A DNA stretch of 39,879 bases from an uncultured Pelagibacteraceae bacterium (GTDB lineage: Bacteria > Pseudomonadota > Alphaproteobacteria > Pelagibacterales > Pelagibacteraceae), in contig CACOSU010000010.1 in assembly GCA_902629935.1 (NCBI GenBank), positions 1-39,879 of the forward strand, given 5' to 3'. The first letter of the stretch is position 1, and each line of letters begins with the position of its first letter. A model generated the notes under the pieces. It did no database searches. It had not been told where the DNA came from and worked only from the letters and a program-made list of their open reading frames with translations. This document shows positions 33,503 through 39,879 of the stretch, piece after piece. The translations under genes and the position numbers were made by a program.

Positions 33503-34015
33503 TTAACTACAAGCTTTTCTTGAAGCGTTATAAGCTTTAGTAAATCCTAATAATGAGTAATGATCAATTGTTTGAGAACCTTGTTGATTGTATCCAGTGA
33601 TCATAATTCTAGATCCTTTTCTCATTTGTTTGATCATTTTTAATTCGATTTTATTGTCTGCGATCCACGCAAAACCTTGTTCTTTAATATCAAATTTAAA
33701 TTTATTCTTCCCCGAAGCAGCTGTTACAGAATTATTTTTGTTGAATTCATAACCAGGGGTAACACTTACTTCATTTTTTATATTATCGTTTGGTCTAAAT
33801 GCTACAAATAATTTCGCATCTCTTTTATTAGTTTTGGGTGCTTGCAAAATAGGTAAAGATTGTGCAAAGCATACTTTGCCATCGGTATCAGAAACGACCA
33901 TTGCTTCCCAATCTTTATATTTACCAATTTTTTTTATCTCTCCAGCAGAAATCTGGTTAATTCCAACCATAAAAAATATTCCTAAAAATATTGTAATTTT
34001 TTTAATTAAGGACAT
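33503..34015 (-). CDS. invasion-associated locus B (IalB) family protein
   Basis: A 170-aa exported protein with a clear signal peptide (ITIFLGIFFMVGINQISA). The mature start GEIKKIGKYKDWEAMVV, then KVCFAQSLPI, LFVAFRPNDNIKNEVSVTPGY and the C-terminal YSLLGFTKAYNASRKAC, match the IalB family (PF06776) common in free-living alphaproteobacteria. The two cysteines could form a disulfide. Despite the family name there is no reason to infer virulence. It overlaps the aldo/keto reductase end by 10 nt. Confidence 0.88.
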   Translation of the reverse strand: MSLIKKITIFLGIFFMVGINQISAGEIKKIGKYKDWEAMVVSDTDGKVCFAQSLPILQAPKTNKRDAKLFVAFRPNDNIKNEVSVTPGYEFNKNNSVTAASGKNKFKFDIKEQGFAWIADNKIELKMIKQMRKGSRIMITGYNQQGSQTIDHYSLLGFTKAYNASRKACS

Positions 34016-35040
34016 GGATTTGGATAAATTGTTTGTACATGGTTAATTTCTTTAATGACATCATCAGATAAGTTTACATTTACACTTTCTATATTTGTTT
34101 TCAACTGCTCCATTGTAGTTGCTCCAATTATTACACTAGTCATAAAGTCCTGGATTTCACAAAATTTTATAGACATTTGACTCATATCTAGGTCATATTT
34201 TTTACTTATTTTATAATAATGCTCTACTGCGTCTTCAGTATTTGGTTTTCTATACCGTGTCCAAAAATCATAATCTCTCTCCATTCTTGATCCTTTAGGG
34301 AAATTTTTGTTTCTATACTTTCCACTCAAATATCCACTTGCAAGAGGAGAGTAAGCCAAGCAGCCAATATTTTCTCTTATAGAAACTTCAGCTAATCCAA
34401 CTTCGTATGATCTGTTTAATAAGCTATAAGGATTTTGAATTGACATCATTCTTGGTAAATTTTTATCCTTAGATAATTGAAGATAATTTAAAACTCCCCA
34501 AGGGGTTTCATTTGATAAACCAACGTATCTTATTTTTCCCTGATTAATATATTTATTTAATTCTGTAAGAACATCCTCAAATTTATTCCATTCATTTTCT
34601 TTATGAACATAACCAAGTCTTCCAAAATTATTTGCATTTCTTTCTGGCCAGTGAAGTTGATATAAGTCTATATAATCAGTCTTAAGTCTTTTAAGGCTGT
34701 TATTTAAAGCAGATTCTAAATTTGGACCTGTAAAACTATTTTCTCCACTTCTTAAATAATCTCTCGCTGGACCAGCAACTTTTGTTGCAAGAACGATTTT
34801 GTCTCTTTTTTTAGTTTTTTCAAACCAGTTTCCAATAATTTCTTCTGTATCACCATAGGTTTCTTTTCTAGGAGGCACTGCATATAATTCGGCAGTGTCC
34901 CAAAAGTTTACTCCTTGATCTAAAGCAAAATCCATTTGTTCATATGCTTCAAGCTCAGTATTTTGCTCTCCCCACGTCATAGTACCGAGACAAATTGTAC
35001 TCACTTTAATATCGGTATTACCTAAATTTTTGTAATTCAT
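34006..35040 (-). CDS. aldo/keto reductase (Tas-like)
   Basis: A 344-aa NADPH-dependent aldo/keto reductase of the Tas-like group. The catalytic Asp and Tyr lie in NFWDTAELYAVPP (around 46-58), the Lys in IVLATKVAG (around 82-90) and the His in DLYQLHWPER (around 121-130). The C-terminal VIIGATTMEQLKTNI binds the cofactor. The substrate is unknown. First gene of a leftward run with ialB and argG, divergent from the Bax-inhibitor gene with 79 nt between. Confidence 0.93.
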   Translation of the reverse strand: MNYKNLGNTDIKVSTICLGTMTWGEQNTELEAYEQMDFALDQGVNFWDTAELYAVPPRKETYGDTEEIIGNWFEKTKKRDKIVLATKVAGPARDYLRSGENSFTGPNLESALNNSLKRLKTDYIDLYQLHWPERNANNFGRLGYVHKENEWNKFEDVLTELNKYINQGKIRYVGLSNETPWGVLNYLQLSKDKNLPRMMSIQNPYSLLNRSYEVGLAEVSIRENIGCLAYSPLASGYLSGKYRNKNFPKGSRMERDYDFWTRYRKPNTEDAVEHYYKISKKYDLDMSQMSIKFCEIQDFMTSVIIGATTMEQLKTNIESVNVNLSDDVIKEINHVQTIYPNPCP

Positions 35041-35119
35041 TAGAAATATTAAGTTAAAATTTTGTTAATCTTTTAAGGTATCTTGAATAATTAGTAAAAG
35101 AATATATATATTACTCATT

Positions 35120-35881
35120 ATGGAATTCGATAAAAACGGAATACTAAATAGAGCAAAATCAGCACAACAAACTGCTGCTGTAATGGATGAAGGCTTAAGA
35201 GCCTACATGCTAAAAGTTTATAATTACATGGCAACAGGTATATTGCTAACTGGAATAGTAGCACTATTAACCTTCAAAATGTCTGTAGTAACTAATGATG
35301 CAGGTTCAATCGTTGGTCTAACGCAGATGGGGAATGCAATTTATTTATCAGGTCTTAAGTGGCTTGTAATGCTAGCACCTTTAGGAATCGTTTTTTATAT
35401 GAGTTTTGGAATAAATAAGATGAGTGCATCAAAAGCACAAACTACTTTTTGGGTTTTTGCAGCTTTGATGGGTCTATCCTTATCTTCAATATTGTTAGTT
35501 TATACTGGAATGAGTGTAACAAGAGTATTTTTCATTACATCTGCAACATTTGGAGCGATGAGTATCTACGGATACACAACTAAAAGAGATCTTACAAAAT
35601 TAGGATCTTTTTTAATGATGGGCCTAATTGGAATAATTATAGCTTCAATTGTTAATATCTTTATGAAATCTTCTATGATGTATTTTGCGATTTCAATTTT
35701 AGGTGTTTTAATATTTGTTGGTTTAACAGCTTATGACACTCAAAAAATCAAAAATATGTACGTTGCTTCAGACTCTGGTGAGTTAATGGGAAAGAAAGCT
35801 GTAATGGGTGCTTTAACTTTATATCTAGATTTTATAAATTTATTTATAATGTTGTTAAGATTGTTTGGTCAAAGAAGATAA
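35120..35881 (+). CDS. Bax inhibitor-1 / YccA family membrane protein
   Basis: A 253-aa protein with about seven membrane segments, of the BI-1 family (PF01027). Family features are the soluble N-terminus with GLRAYMLKVYNYMATGILLTG, the ISVTRVFFITSATFGAMS-type segment, the conserved GLTAYDTQKIK (about 203-213) and the C-terminal ALTLYLDFINLFIMLLRLFGQRR. It may conduct ions or control membrane protease FtsH, as in relatives. It converges on the DUF2794 gene with a 2-nt gap. Confidence 0.94.
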   Translation: MEFDKNGILNRAKSAQQTAAVMDEGLRAYMLKVYNYMATGILLTGIVALLTFKMSVVTNDAGSIVGLTQMGNAIYLSGLKWLVMLAPLGIVFYMSFGINKMSASKAQTTFWVFAALMGLSLSSILLVYTGMSVTRVFFITSATFGAMSIYGYTTKRDLTKLGSFLMMGLIGIIIASIVNIFMKSSMMYFAISILGVLIFVGLTAYDTQKIKNMYVASDSGELMGKKAVMGALTLYLDFINLFIMLLRLFGQRR

Positions 35882-35883
35882 AT

Positions 35884-36231
35884 TTATTTTTGAAGTTTTT
35901 TCCAATTAGTATTTTTTAACAAAATTCTAAGGTCGTAAGAATTTTTTAATATTTTACCACTTGTACCAGTAATTAAATATTTAAGATTATTATTTTTAGG
36001 CTTAAAATTTTTACAAATTTTATATAAGGCATTTTCTGTAGCATTTCTAAAAACACTAAACCCCACTTGTTTACTTGAAATACTTAAACCATAATCTTTC
36101 CAAGAACCTTCAGAAACCATTTTAGCATATAAATCTAATATAATTTTAAGTTCATCTTTTTCAAAAAAATGTTTTTCTTCTATTTTGTTATGAGGATTGT
36201 TTACAACTAGTTTTAAATTACTACGCATCAA
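35884..36231 (-). CDS. DUF2794 family protein
   Basis: A 115-aa soluble protein of the alphaproteobacterial DUF2794 family. Typical are FEKDELKIILDLYAKMVSEGSWKDYGLSI (about 23-51), then the GFSVFRNATENALYKICK block. No function is established. It starts within the 3' end of the upstream yciB gene (11-nt overlap), so the two are cotranscribed. Confidence 0.87.
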   Translation of the reverse strand: MMRSNLKLVVNNPHNKIEEKHFFEKDELKIILDLYAKMVSEGSWKDYGLSISSKQVGFSVFRNATENALYKICKNFKPKNNNLKYLITGTSGKILKNSYDLRILLKNTNWKKLQK

Positions 36232-36772
36232 TCTTATGTTTATTAATTAATGGTACTTGAAACCCAGTAAATACTATCGTTATTGGAAGCATTCCCCACA
36301 CTTTAAAATTTACCCAAAACTCCTCTGTTTGAGTTCTCCAAATAAATTCATTTAATACAGCTAGACCAAAGAAAAAATACATCCATCTTCTATTAAGAAT
36401 TTCCCATCCAACATCGGTTAGTGGAATAGATTTTCCCATAATTTTTTTAAGAATAGGTTCATTCGTAAAATATTTCCCCAAAAATAACGTAAGAGCAAAC
36501 ATAATATTGATGATTGTTGGTTTTAAATAAATAAATATAGGATTATTAAAGTAGATAGTTAATCCACCAAAAAAAGTAATCAGAATTCCACTAACTAAAG
36601 GCATTGGAGGAATTTTTTTTTCAAAAAACCAAACGACTGCTAATGCAACTAAAGTTGCAACTATTAGTGGAGGTATTGCTACTGATAAATTTTTACCACT
36701 ATTGTAATAATAGAAAAAAAATATTGCTAAAGGACCAAAATCAGTAACAAATTTTAAAAAAGATTTATTCAC
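36221..36772 (-). CDS. yciB: septation protein A / inner membrane protein YciB
   Basis: A 183-aa membrane protein with five to six hydrophobic segments, of the YciB/IspZ family linked to septation and envelope integrity. The N-terminal KFVTDFGPLAIFFFYYYNSGKN is the hallmark, followed by the FEKKIPPMPLVSGILITFFGGLTIYF segment, NEPILKKIMGKSI, and RRWMYFFFGLAVLNEFIWR. It overlaps the DUF2794 gene downstream and diverges from hspQ. Confidence 0.93.
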   Translation of the reverse strand: MNKSFLKFVTDFGPLAIFFFYYYNSGKNLSVAIPPLIVATLVALAVVWFFEKKIPPMPLVSGILITFFGGLTIYFNNPIFIYLKPTIINIMFALTLFLGKYFTNEPILKKIMGKSIPLTDVGWEILNRRWMYFFFGLAVLNEFIWRTQTEEFWVNFKVWGMLPITIVFTGFQVPLINKHKIDA

Positions 36773-36859
36773 TCAAAAGATATTAACATATTTGCCACAT
36801 CACAAAACATTTAAATTTTTAGCATTGATTTTTTTTTTTAAATACCCATACTAATTATA

Positions 36860-37180
36860 ATGTCATTTCAAAAAGCTAAATTTTCTATTGGAGACATCGT
36901 CAAACATAAACACTTTGAATTTAGAGGTGTGATTTATGATGTTGATTTTGAATTTAATAATTCGGAAGAATGGTATCAATCTATTCCAAAGAATGTCAGA
37001 CCCAGAAAAGATCAGCCATTTTATCATTTATTAGCAGAAAATGACGAGATAACTTATGAAGCTTACGTTTCTGAGCAAAACTTGCTGATGGACGATTCTG
37101 ATGAGCCAATAAAACACCCTTTAATTGAAGAGATTTTTTCAGGGAGAAAAGGTTCTAGTTATTTCAAGCTCTCTAATTAA
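36860..37180 (+). CDS. hspQ: heat shock protein HspQ
   Basis: A 106-aa HspQ (YccV) family protein. The domain is complete: AKFSIGDIVKHKHFEFRGVIYDVDFEF (6-32), EEWYQSIPKNVRPRKDQPFYHLLAE (36-60), then YEAYVSEQNLL (70-80). In enterobacteria HspQ is a Lon specificity factor and promotes degradation of mutant DnaA. A weak A-rich leader and no clear Shine-Dalgarno sequence precede it. It stands alone before the cytochrome c maturation genes. Confidence 0.93.
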   Translation: MSFQKAKFSIGDIVKHKHFEFRGVIYDVDFEFNNSEEWYQSIPKNVRPRKDQPFYHLLAENDEITYEAYVSEQNLLMDDSDEPIKHPLIEEIFSGRKGSSYFKLSN

Positions 37181-37226
37181 GGAAACCACTATTCAAACAC
37201 ATTTAGCTCAAATCTAAGCCATAAAA

Positions 37227-37352
37227 ATGAGATATATTTTAAGCCTCTTCTGGTCAAGAGTGTTAAACGTTAATTTTAATTTTTATTATCTCCCCTCTGC
37301 ATTCTTGATCAGAAAACTATTTCATACTAGAAATCACCAAAATAAATTCTAA
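37227..37352 (+). CDS. possible 41-aa ORF upstream of ccmC (doubtful)
   Basis: An ATG-initiated frame of 41 codons ends 8 nt before ccmC. The product (MRYILSLFWSRVLNVNFN...) is aromatic-rich and basic and resembles nothing I know. It overlaps the inverted repeat at 37248-37314, so the stretch may instead be an untranslated leader. It has no convincing ribosome-binding site. The rest of the 180-bp gap shows nothing else. Confidence 0.2.
   Translation: MRYILSLFWSRVLNVNFNFYYLPSAFLIRKLFHTRNHQNKF
37248..37314 (+). repeat. 15-bp inverted repeat upstream of ccmC
   Basis: The arms TTCTGGTCAAGAGTG (37248-37262) and CATTCTTGATCAGAA (37300-37314) pair along all 15 positions if two G-U pairs are allowed. 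The loop is 37 nt, AT-rich and ends with CTCCCCTCTG. No T-run follows, so it is not a classic terminator. It could be a leader hairpin of the ccm transcript or a protein-binding dyad. Confidence 0.55.
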
Positions 37353-37360
37353 ATTAAAAT

Positions 37361-38068
37361 ATGTTTAAACTTTTTGAACCGAACAAGATCTTCAAGATCA
37401 CATCTACGGCACCAAAATACGTCCTATTTTTATTTATAATCGTATTAAGTATTGGGTTAGTAGAAGCATTAGTTATCTCCCCTGAAGATTACAAACAAAG
37501 TGATGCAGTTAGAATAATGTATGTTCATGTTCCTGCTGCTTGGATTTCACTAGGAATATTTTCTTCAATAACTTTTTTTTCTATTTGTGGTTTTGTGTTT
37601 AGAAACAAAAACTTTTTTCTAATCTCTAAAAGTTTAGCTTCTTCAGGATTAGTATTTAATATTGTTGCTTTAGTTACAGGATCAATATGGGGAAAACCGA
37701 CTTGGGGCACTTGGTGGGCTTGGGATGCTAGAATAACATCAATGTTAATATTAGCTTTATTCTATCTGATGTATCTGATCGTATGGAGAATTTATGATAA
37801 GGAGGAAAAAGTCTATAAGATTTCAACTTTTGTAACTATTTTAGGAATTATAAATGTTCCAATAATAAAATATTCTGTTGATTGGTGGAATACTCTGCAT
37901 CAACCGGCATCTATAAATATTTTATCTAAAAGCTCAATTCATTCATCAATGCTTTACCCATTATTGTTAATGACTGCGGCATTTGCACTTTTCTCATTGT
38001 TAATTTTCTTAATGAAATATAATACAGAACTGATAAAAATTAAAAATAAAGGCTTAGATAGATTATGA
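37361..38068 (+). CDS. ccmC: haem exporter / haem-handling protein CcmC
   Basis: A 235-aa membrane protein with six helices, part of system I cytochrome c maturation; it loads haem on CcmE. The external haem-binding WWD motif, WGKPTWGTWWAWDARITS, covers about 110-127, and the flanking histidines lie in YVHVPAAW (H56) and TLHQPASI (H180). The gene starts a rightward ccmC-ccmD-ccmE-ccmF run. ccmA and ccmB are not adjacent here. Confidence 0.96.
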   Translation: MFKLFEPNKIFKITSTAPKYVLFLFIIVLSIGLVEALVISPEDYKQSDAVRIMYVHVPAAWISLGIFSSITFFSICGFVFRNKNFFLISKSLASSGLVFNIVALVTGSIWGKPTWGTWWAWDARITSMLILALFYLMYLIVWRIYDKEEKVYKISTFVTILGIINVPIIKYSVDWWNTLHQPASINILSKSSIHSSMLYPLLLMTAAFALFSLLIFLMKYNTELIKIKNKGLDRL

Positions 38069-38292
38069 TAAATGAATTACTTTCTATGAATGGATATGCA
38101 GTTTATGTACTACCAGCTTTTAGCTTTACGCTATTAAGTTTCCTAGGTTTATATTTTGTGACCAAAAGACAATTTGTTAGAGAACAGAATAAATTTGTTG
38201 CTAAATTCGGATCGCTTACCAATGAGCAAGCCAACTCTGCAAAATTACAAAGAATAAATAAAGAAATTTTGGCAAACGCAACAAACGATTAA
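38065..38292 (+). CDS. ccmD: haem exporter protein CcmD
   Basis: A 75-aa single-helix protein (about 11-33: VYVLPAFSFTLLSFLGLYFV) with a charged cytoplasmic tail, the usual CcmD design; it is needed for release of holo-CcmE from the CcmABC complex. Sequence conservation in this family is low, so the call relies on topology and on its position between ccmC (4-nt overlap) and ccmE. Confidence 0.85.
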   Translation: MINELLSMNGYAVYVLPAFSFTLLSFLGLYFVTKRQFVREQNKFVAKFGSLTNEQANSAKLQRINKEILANATND

Positions 38293-38302
38293 CTTTTGAA
38301 CC

Positions 38303-38722
38303 ATGTATGGTCGAAAAGTTAAACTAAGATTTCTGTTTATTTTAGTAATCTTAATTACTTTAATTGTAACAACATTTCTGATTCTAAAATCTTTAAGGGA
38401 AAATGTTGTATATTTCCAATCACCGTCAGAAATAAAATTACTTACTGAAATAGATAAAAGTAAAATAAGGATTGGGGGTATGGTTAAAAAAAATTCTATT
38501 TCTATAAATTCAAACGAAGTTAGCTTTATAATTAGCGATTTTAAAAATGAAATAAATGTTACTTACTCTGGAGCATTACCAAATTTATTTGCTGAGGAAA
38601 AAGGAGTCGTAGCAGAAGGTTTTTTGAAAGACAGAAATTTTTTTTCGGCAACAAAAATTTTAGCTAAGCATGATGAAAATTATATGCCACCAGAAGTAAA
38701 AGAAGCATTAGGAGAAAAATAA
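38303..38722 (+). CDS. ccmE: cytochrome c-type biogenesis protein CcmE (haem chaperone)
   Basis: A 139-aa periplasmic haem chaperone anchored by one N-terminal helix (about 9-28). The OB-fold body includes [45 protein letters not shown] and the C-terminal haem-binding [13 protein letters not shown], with the covalent-haem His123 and Tyr127 (H-x-x-x-Y motif). Length is normal. The start ATG lies 10 nt after ccmD. Confidence 0.96.
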   Translation: MYGRKVKLRFLFILVILITLIVTTFLILKSLRENVVYFQSPSEIKLLTEIDKSKIRIGGMVKKNSISINSNEVSFIISDFKNEINVTYSGALPNLFAEEKGVVAEGFLKDRNFFSATKILAKHDENYMPPEVKEALGEK

Positions 38723-38723
38723 A

Positions 38724-39879
38724 TTGATTTATAGTCTTGTTGGATATTATTCTTTAATATTAGGATTAATCATTGGATTATTATTATTTTATTTTTCCTT
38801 TAAAAATTTTAATAATTCAAATATTTTAGATAGCAAAATACTATCTTTTACATTTTTACAATTATTATTTGTTTTAATTAGTTTTTTGTGTTTGATATTT
38901 TCTTTTATTGTCTCAGATTTTAGTAATGAGACAGTATTTAATAATTCTCACACAACAAAACCATTATTTTACAAAATAAGTGGAACCTGGGGAAATCATG
39001 AAGGTAGTTTATTATTGTGGTTACTTGTTTTAACTTTATTTATTTTTTTATTCTTAGTAAGAAGCAAAAATCAACCAATTAAATATAAAATTTTAACTTT
39101 AGTTTTTCAGCAAATAATAATAGTTGGTTTCTTTTTATTTCTAATAAAAACATCAAACCCATTTAATTATATTTTTCCAATACCTGCTGAAGGTCTTGGA
39201 TTAAATCCAATCTTACAAGATCCAGCTTTAGCAATTCACCCACCTATTTTATATTTGGGCTACGTAGGTTCTTCAATTATCTTTTCTTCTGTTTTAGCAG
39301 CAACGAGTTTAAAAATTATTTCTACTAGTTGGGCATCGCATATAAAAAAATGGATTTTAATTTCTTGGATTTTTTTGACTTTAGGAATCTTGCTTGGATC
39401 AATTTGGGCCTATTACGAATTAGGCTGGGGAGGTTTTTGGTTTTGGGATCCAGTTGAAAATGTTTCTCTAATGCCTTGGCTTGCGTTAACTACCCTTTTG
39501 CATTGTATTTTGGTATTAGAAAAAAAATCTATTTTAACTTCTTGGGTAATTATTCTTTCAATTGCAACATTTATGCTAAGTATGTGTGGAACCTTTTTAG
39601 TAAGATCAGGAATTTTAAATTCAGTTCATACATTTGCTAATGATCCTGAAAGAGGGTTATTTATTCTCATTTTTTTATTCATTTTAATTTTTTTATCTAT
39701 TTTTATTTTTTTCTTTTTTCATAAAGATGACGACAAACAATCTTATAGTTTTTTTTGGTTGAGTAAGGAAACTTCAATTTTAATTAACAACTGGTTTATG
39801 ATGTATTTTTTATCAGTAGTATTAATTGGGACGGTGTATCCAATTTTTTTAGATGTAATTTCCTCTCAAAAAATATCGG
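38724..39879 (+). CDS. ccmF: cytochrome c haem lyase subunit CcmF (5' part only)
   Basis: The first 385 codons of the haem lyase that transfers haem from CcmE to apocytochrome c. The gene runs off the right edge. A TTG at 38724, 1 nt after the ccmE stop, starts the expected N-terminus (IYSLVGYYSLILGLIIG). Hallmarks are the KISGTWGNHEGSLLLW block, HPPILYLGYVG, the WWD-type WAYYELGWGGFWFWDPVEN, and GTFLVRSGILNSVHTFANDPERGLFI. Multiple membrane helices. The open frame continues through the last base (IGTVYPIFLDVIS). Confidence 0.95.
   Translation, partial: MIYSLVGYYSLILGLIIGLLLFYFSFKNFNNSNILDSKILSFTFLQLLFVLISFLCLIFSFIVSDFSNETVFNNSHTTKPLFYKISGTWGNHEGSLLLWLLVLTLFIFLFLVRSKNQPIKYKILTLVFQQIIIVGFFLFLIKTSNPFNYIFPIPAEGLGLNPILQDPALAIHPPILYLGYVGSSIIFSSVLAATSLKIISTSWASHIKKWILISWIFLTLGILLGSIWAYYELGWGGFWFWDPVENVSLMPWLALTTLLHCILVLEKKSILTSWVIILSIATFMLSMCGTFLVRSGILNSVHTFANDPERGLFILIFLFILIFLSIFIFFFFHKDDDKQSYSFFWLSKETSILINNWFMMYFLSVVLIGTVYPIFLDVISSQKIS

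Noticed and set aside
1..39879. CRISPR array, insertion sequence, prophage or rRNA
   Set aside because: No regularly spaced direct repeats, transposase or integrase motifs, phage structural genes or rRNA sequence were seen on either strand.

Overview
The window is very AT-rich, densely packed bacterial chromosome with short or overlapping gene junctions, many Lys/Asn/Ile-rich proteins and alphaproteobacterial neighbourhoods (rpe / heparinase-like / purH; tsaD divergent from hemC-hemD; ccmC-D-E-F; IalB family; DUF2794 with YciB). Together these suggest a streamlined marine alphaproteobacterium of the SAR11 / Pelagibacterales type. This is inferred from gene content and style; no rRNA marker is present.

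Layout. 0-1.5 kb: a partial LON-substrate-binding-domain gene, then a sugar-nucleotide epimerase. 1.5-6.2 kb: tRNA-Gly(GCC) immediately followed by a pterin carbinolamine dehydratase, then a leftward purH / heparinase-like / rpe group and a small YggT-like membrane protein. 6.2-11.6 kb: an acetate-type module (two-subunit Na+/solute symporter with a strong terminator, and acetyl-CoA synthetase with an unusual Lys/Arg repeat tail), plus an EVE-domain protein. 11.7-13.4 kb: a small surface-sugar cassette (NodB-like deacetylase and a frameshifted formyltransferase) between the EVE gene and tsaD. 13.5-19.6 kb: tsaD, then rightward hemC, hemD, MscS channel, YggT, folD, FkbM methyltransferase and two small membrane proteins. 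19.6-22.2 kb: a fluoroacetate-dehalogenase-like hydrolase, a TauD-type dioxygenase and an AEC transporter in a tight operon. 22.2-25.0 kb leftward: metallo-beta-lactamase-fold hydrolase, sugar-dehydrogenase-like beta-propeller and an SDR lacking the catalytic Tyr. 25.0-30.3 kb rightward: a photolyase-related protein lacking most of the expected Fe-S cysteines, a 43-aa DUF2256 gene, a DUF4174-like protein, an FG-GAP/ASPIC secreted protein, a 10-cysteine secreted protein, a glutamine amidotransferase and a small membrane protein. 30.3-35.0 kb leftward: a second photolyase-like flavoprotein with apparently swapped domain order, PsiE-like and other membrane proteins, argG, IalB and an aldo/keto reductase. 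35.1-39.9 kb: Bax-inhibitor-1, DUF2794, YciB, HspQ and the cytochrome c maturation genes ccmC, ccmD, ccmE and partial ccmF.

How they work together. Most genes are housekeeping: purine, haem, folate, arginine, cytochrome c and tRNA modification. The accessory interest lies in (i) the 24.3-31.4 kb photolyase-centred group, where a catalytically altered SDR and a photolyase-related protein diverge from a 27-nt gap; (ii) the defluorinase-like operon; (iii) the basic repeat tail on acetyl-CoA synthetase; and (iv) the broken sugar-formyltransferase. No CRISPR, IS element, prophage or rRNA was seen. The longest gene-free stretches (258-534 and 37181-37360) are both under 300 bases, and each holds only a doubtful small ORF.
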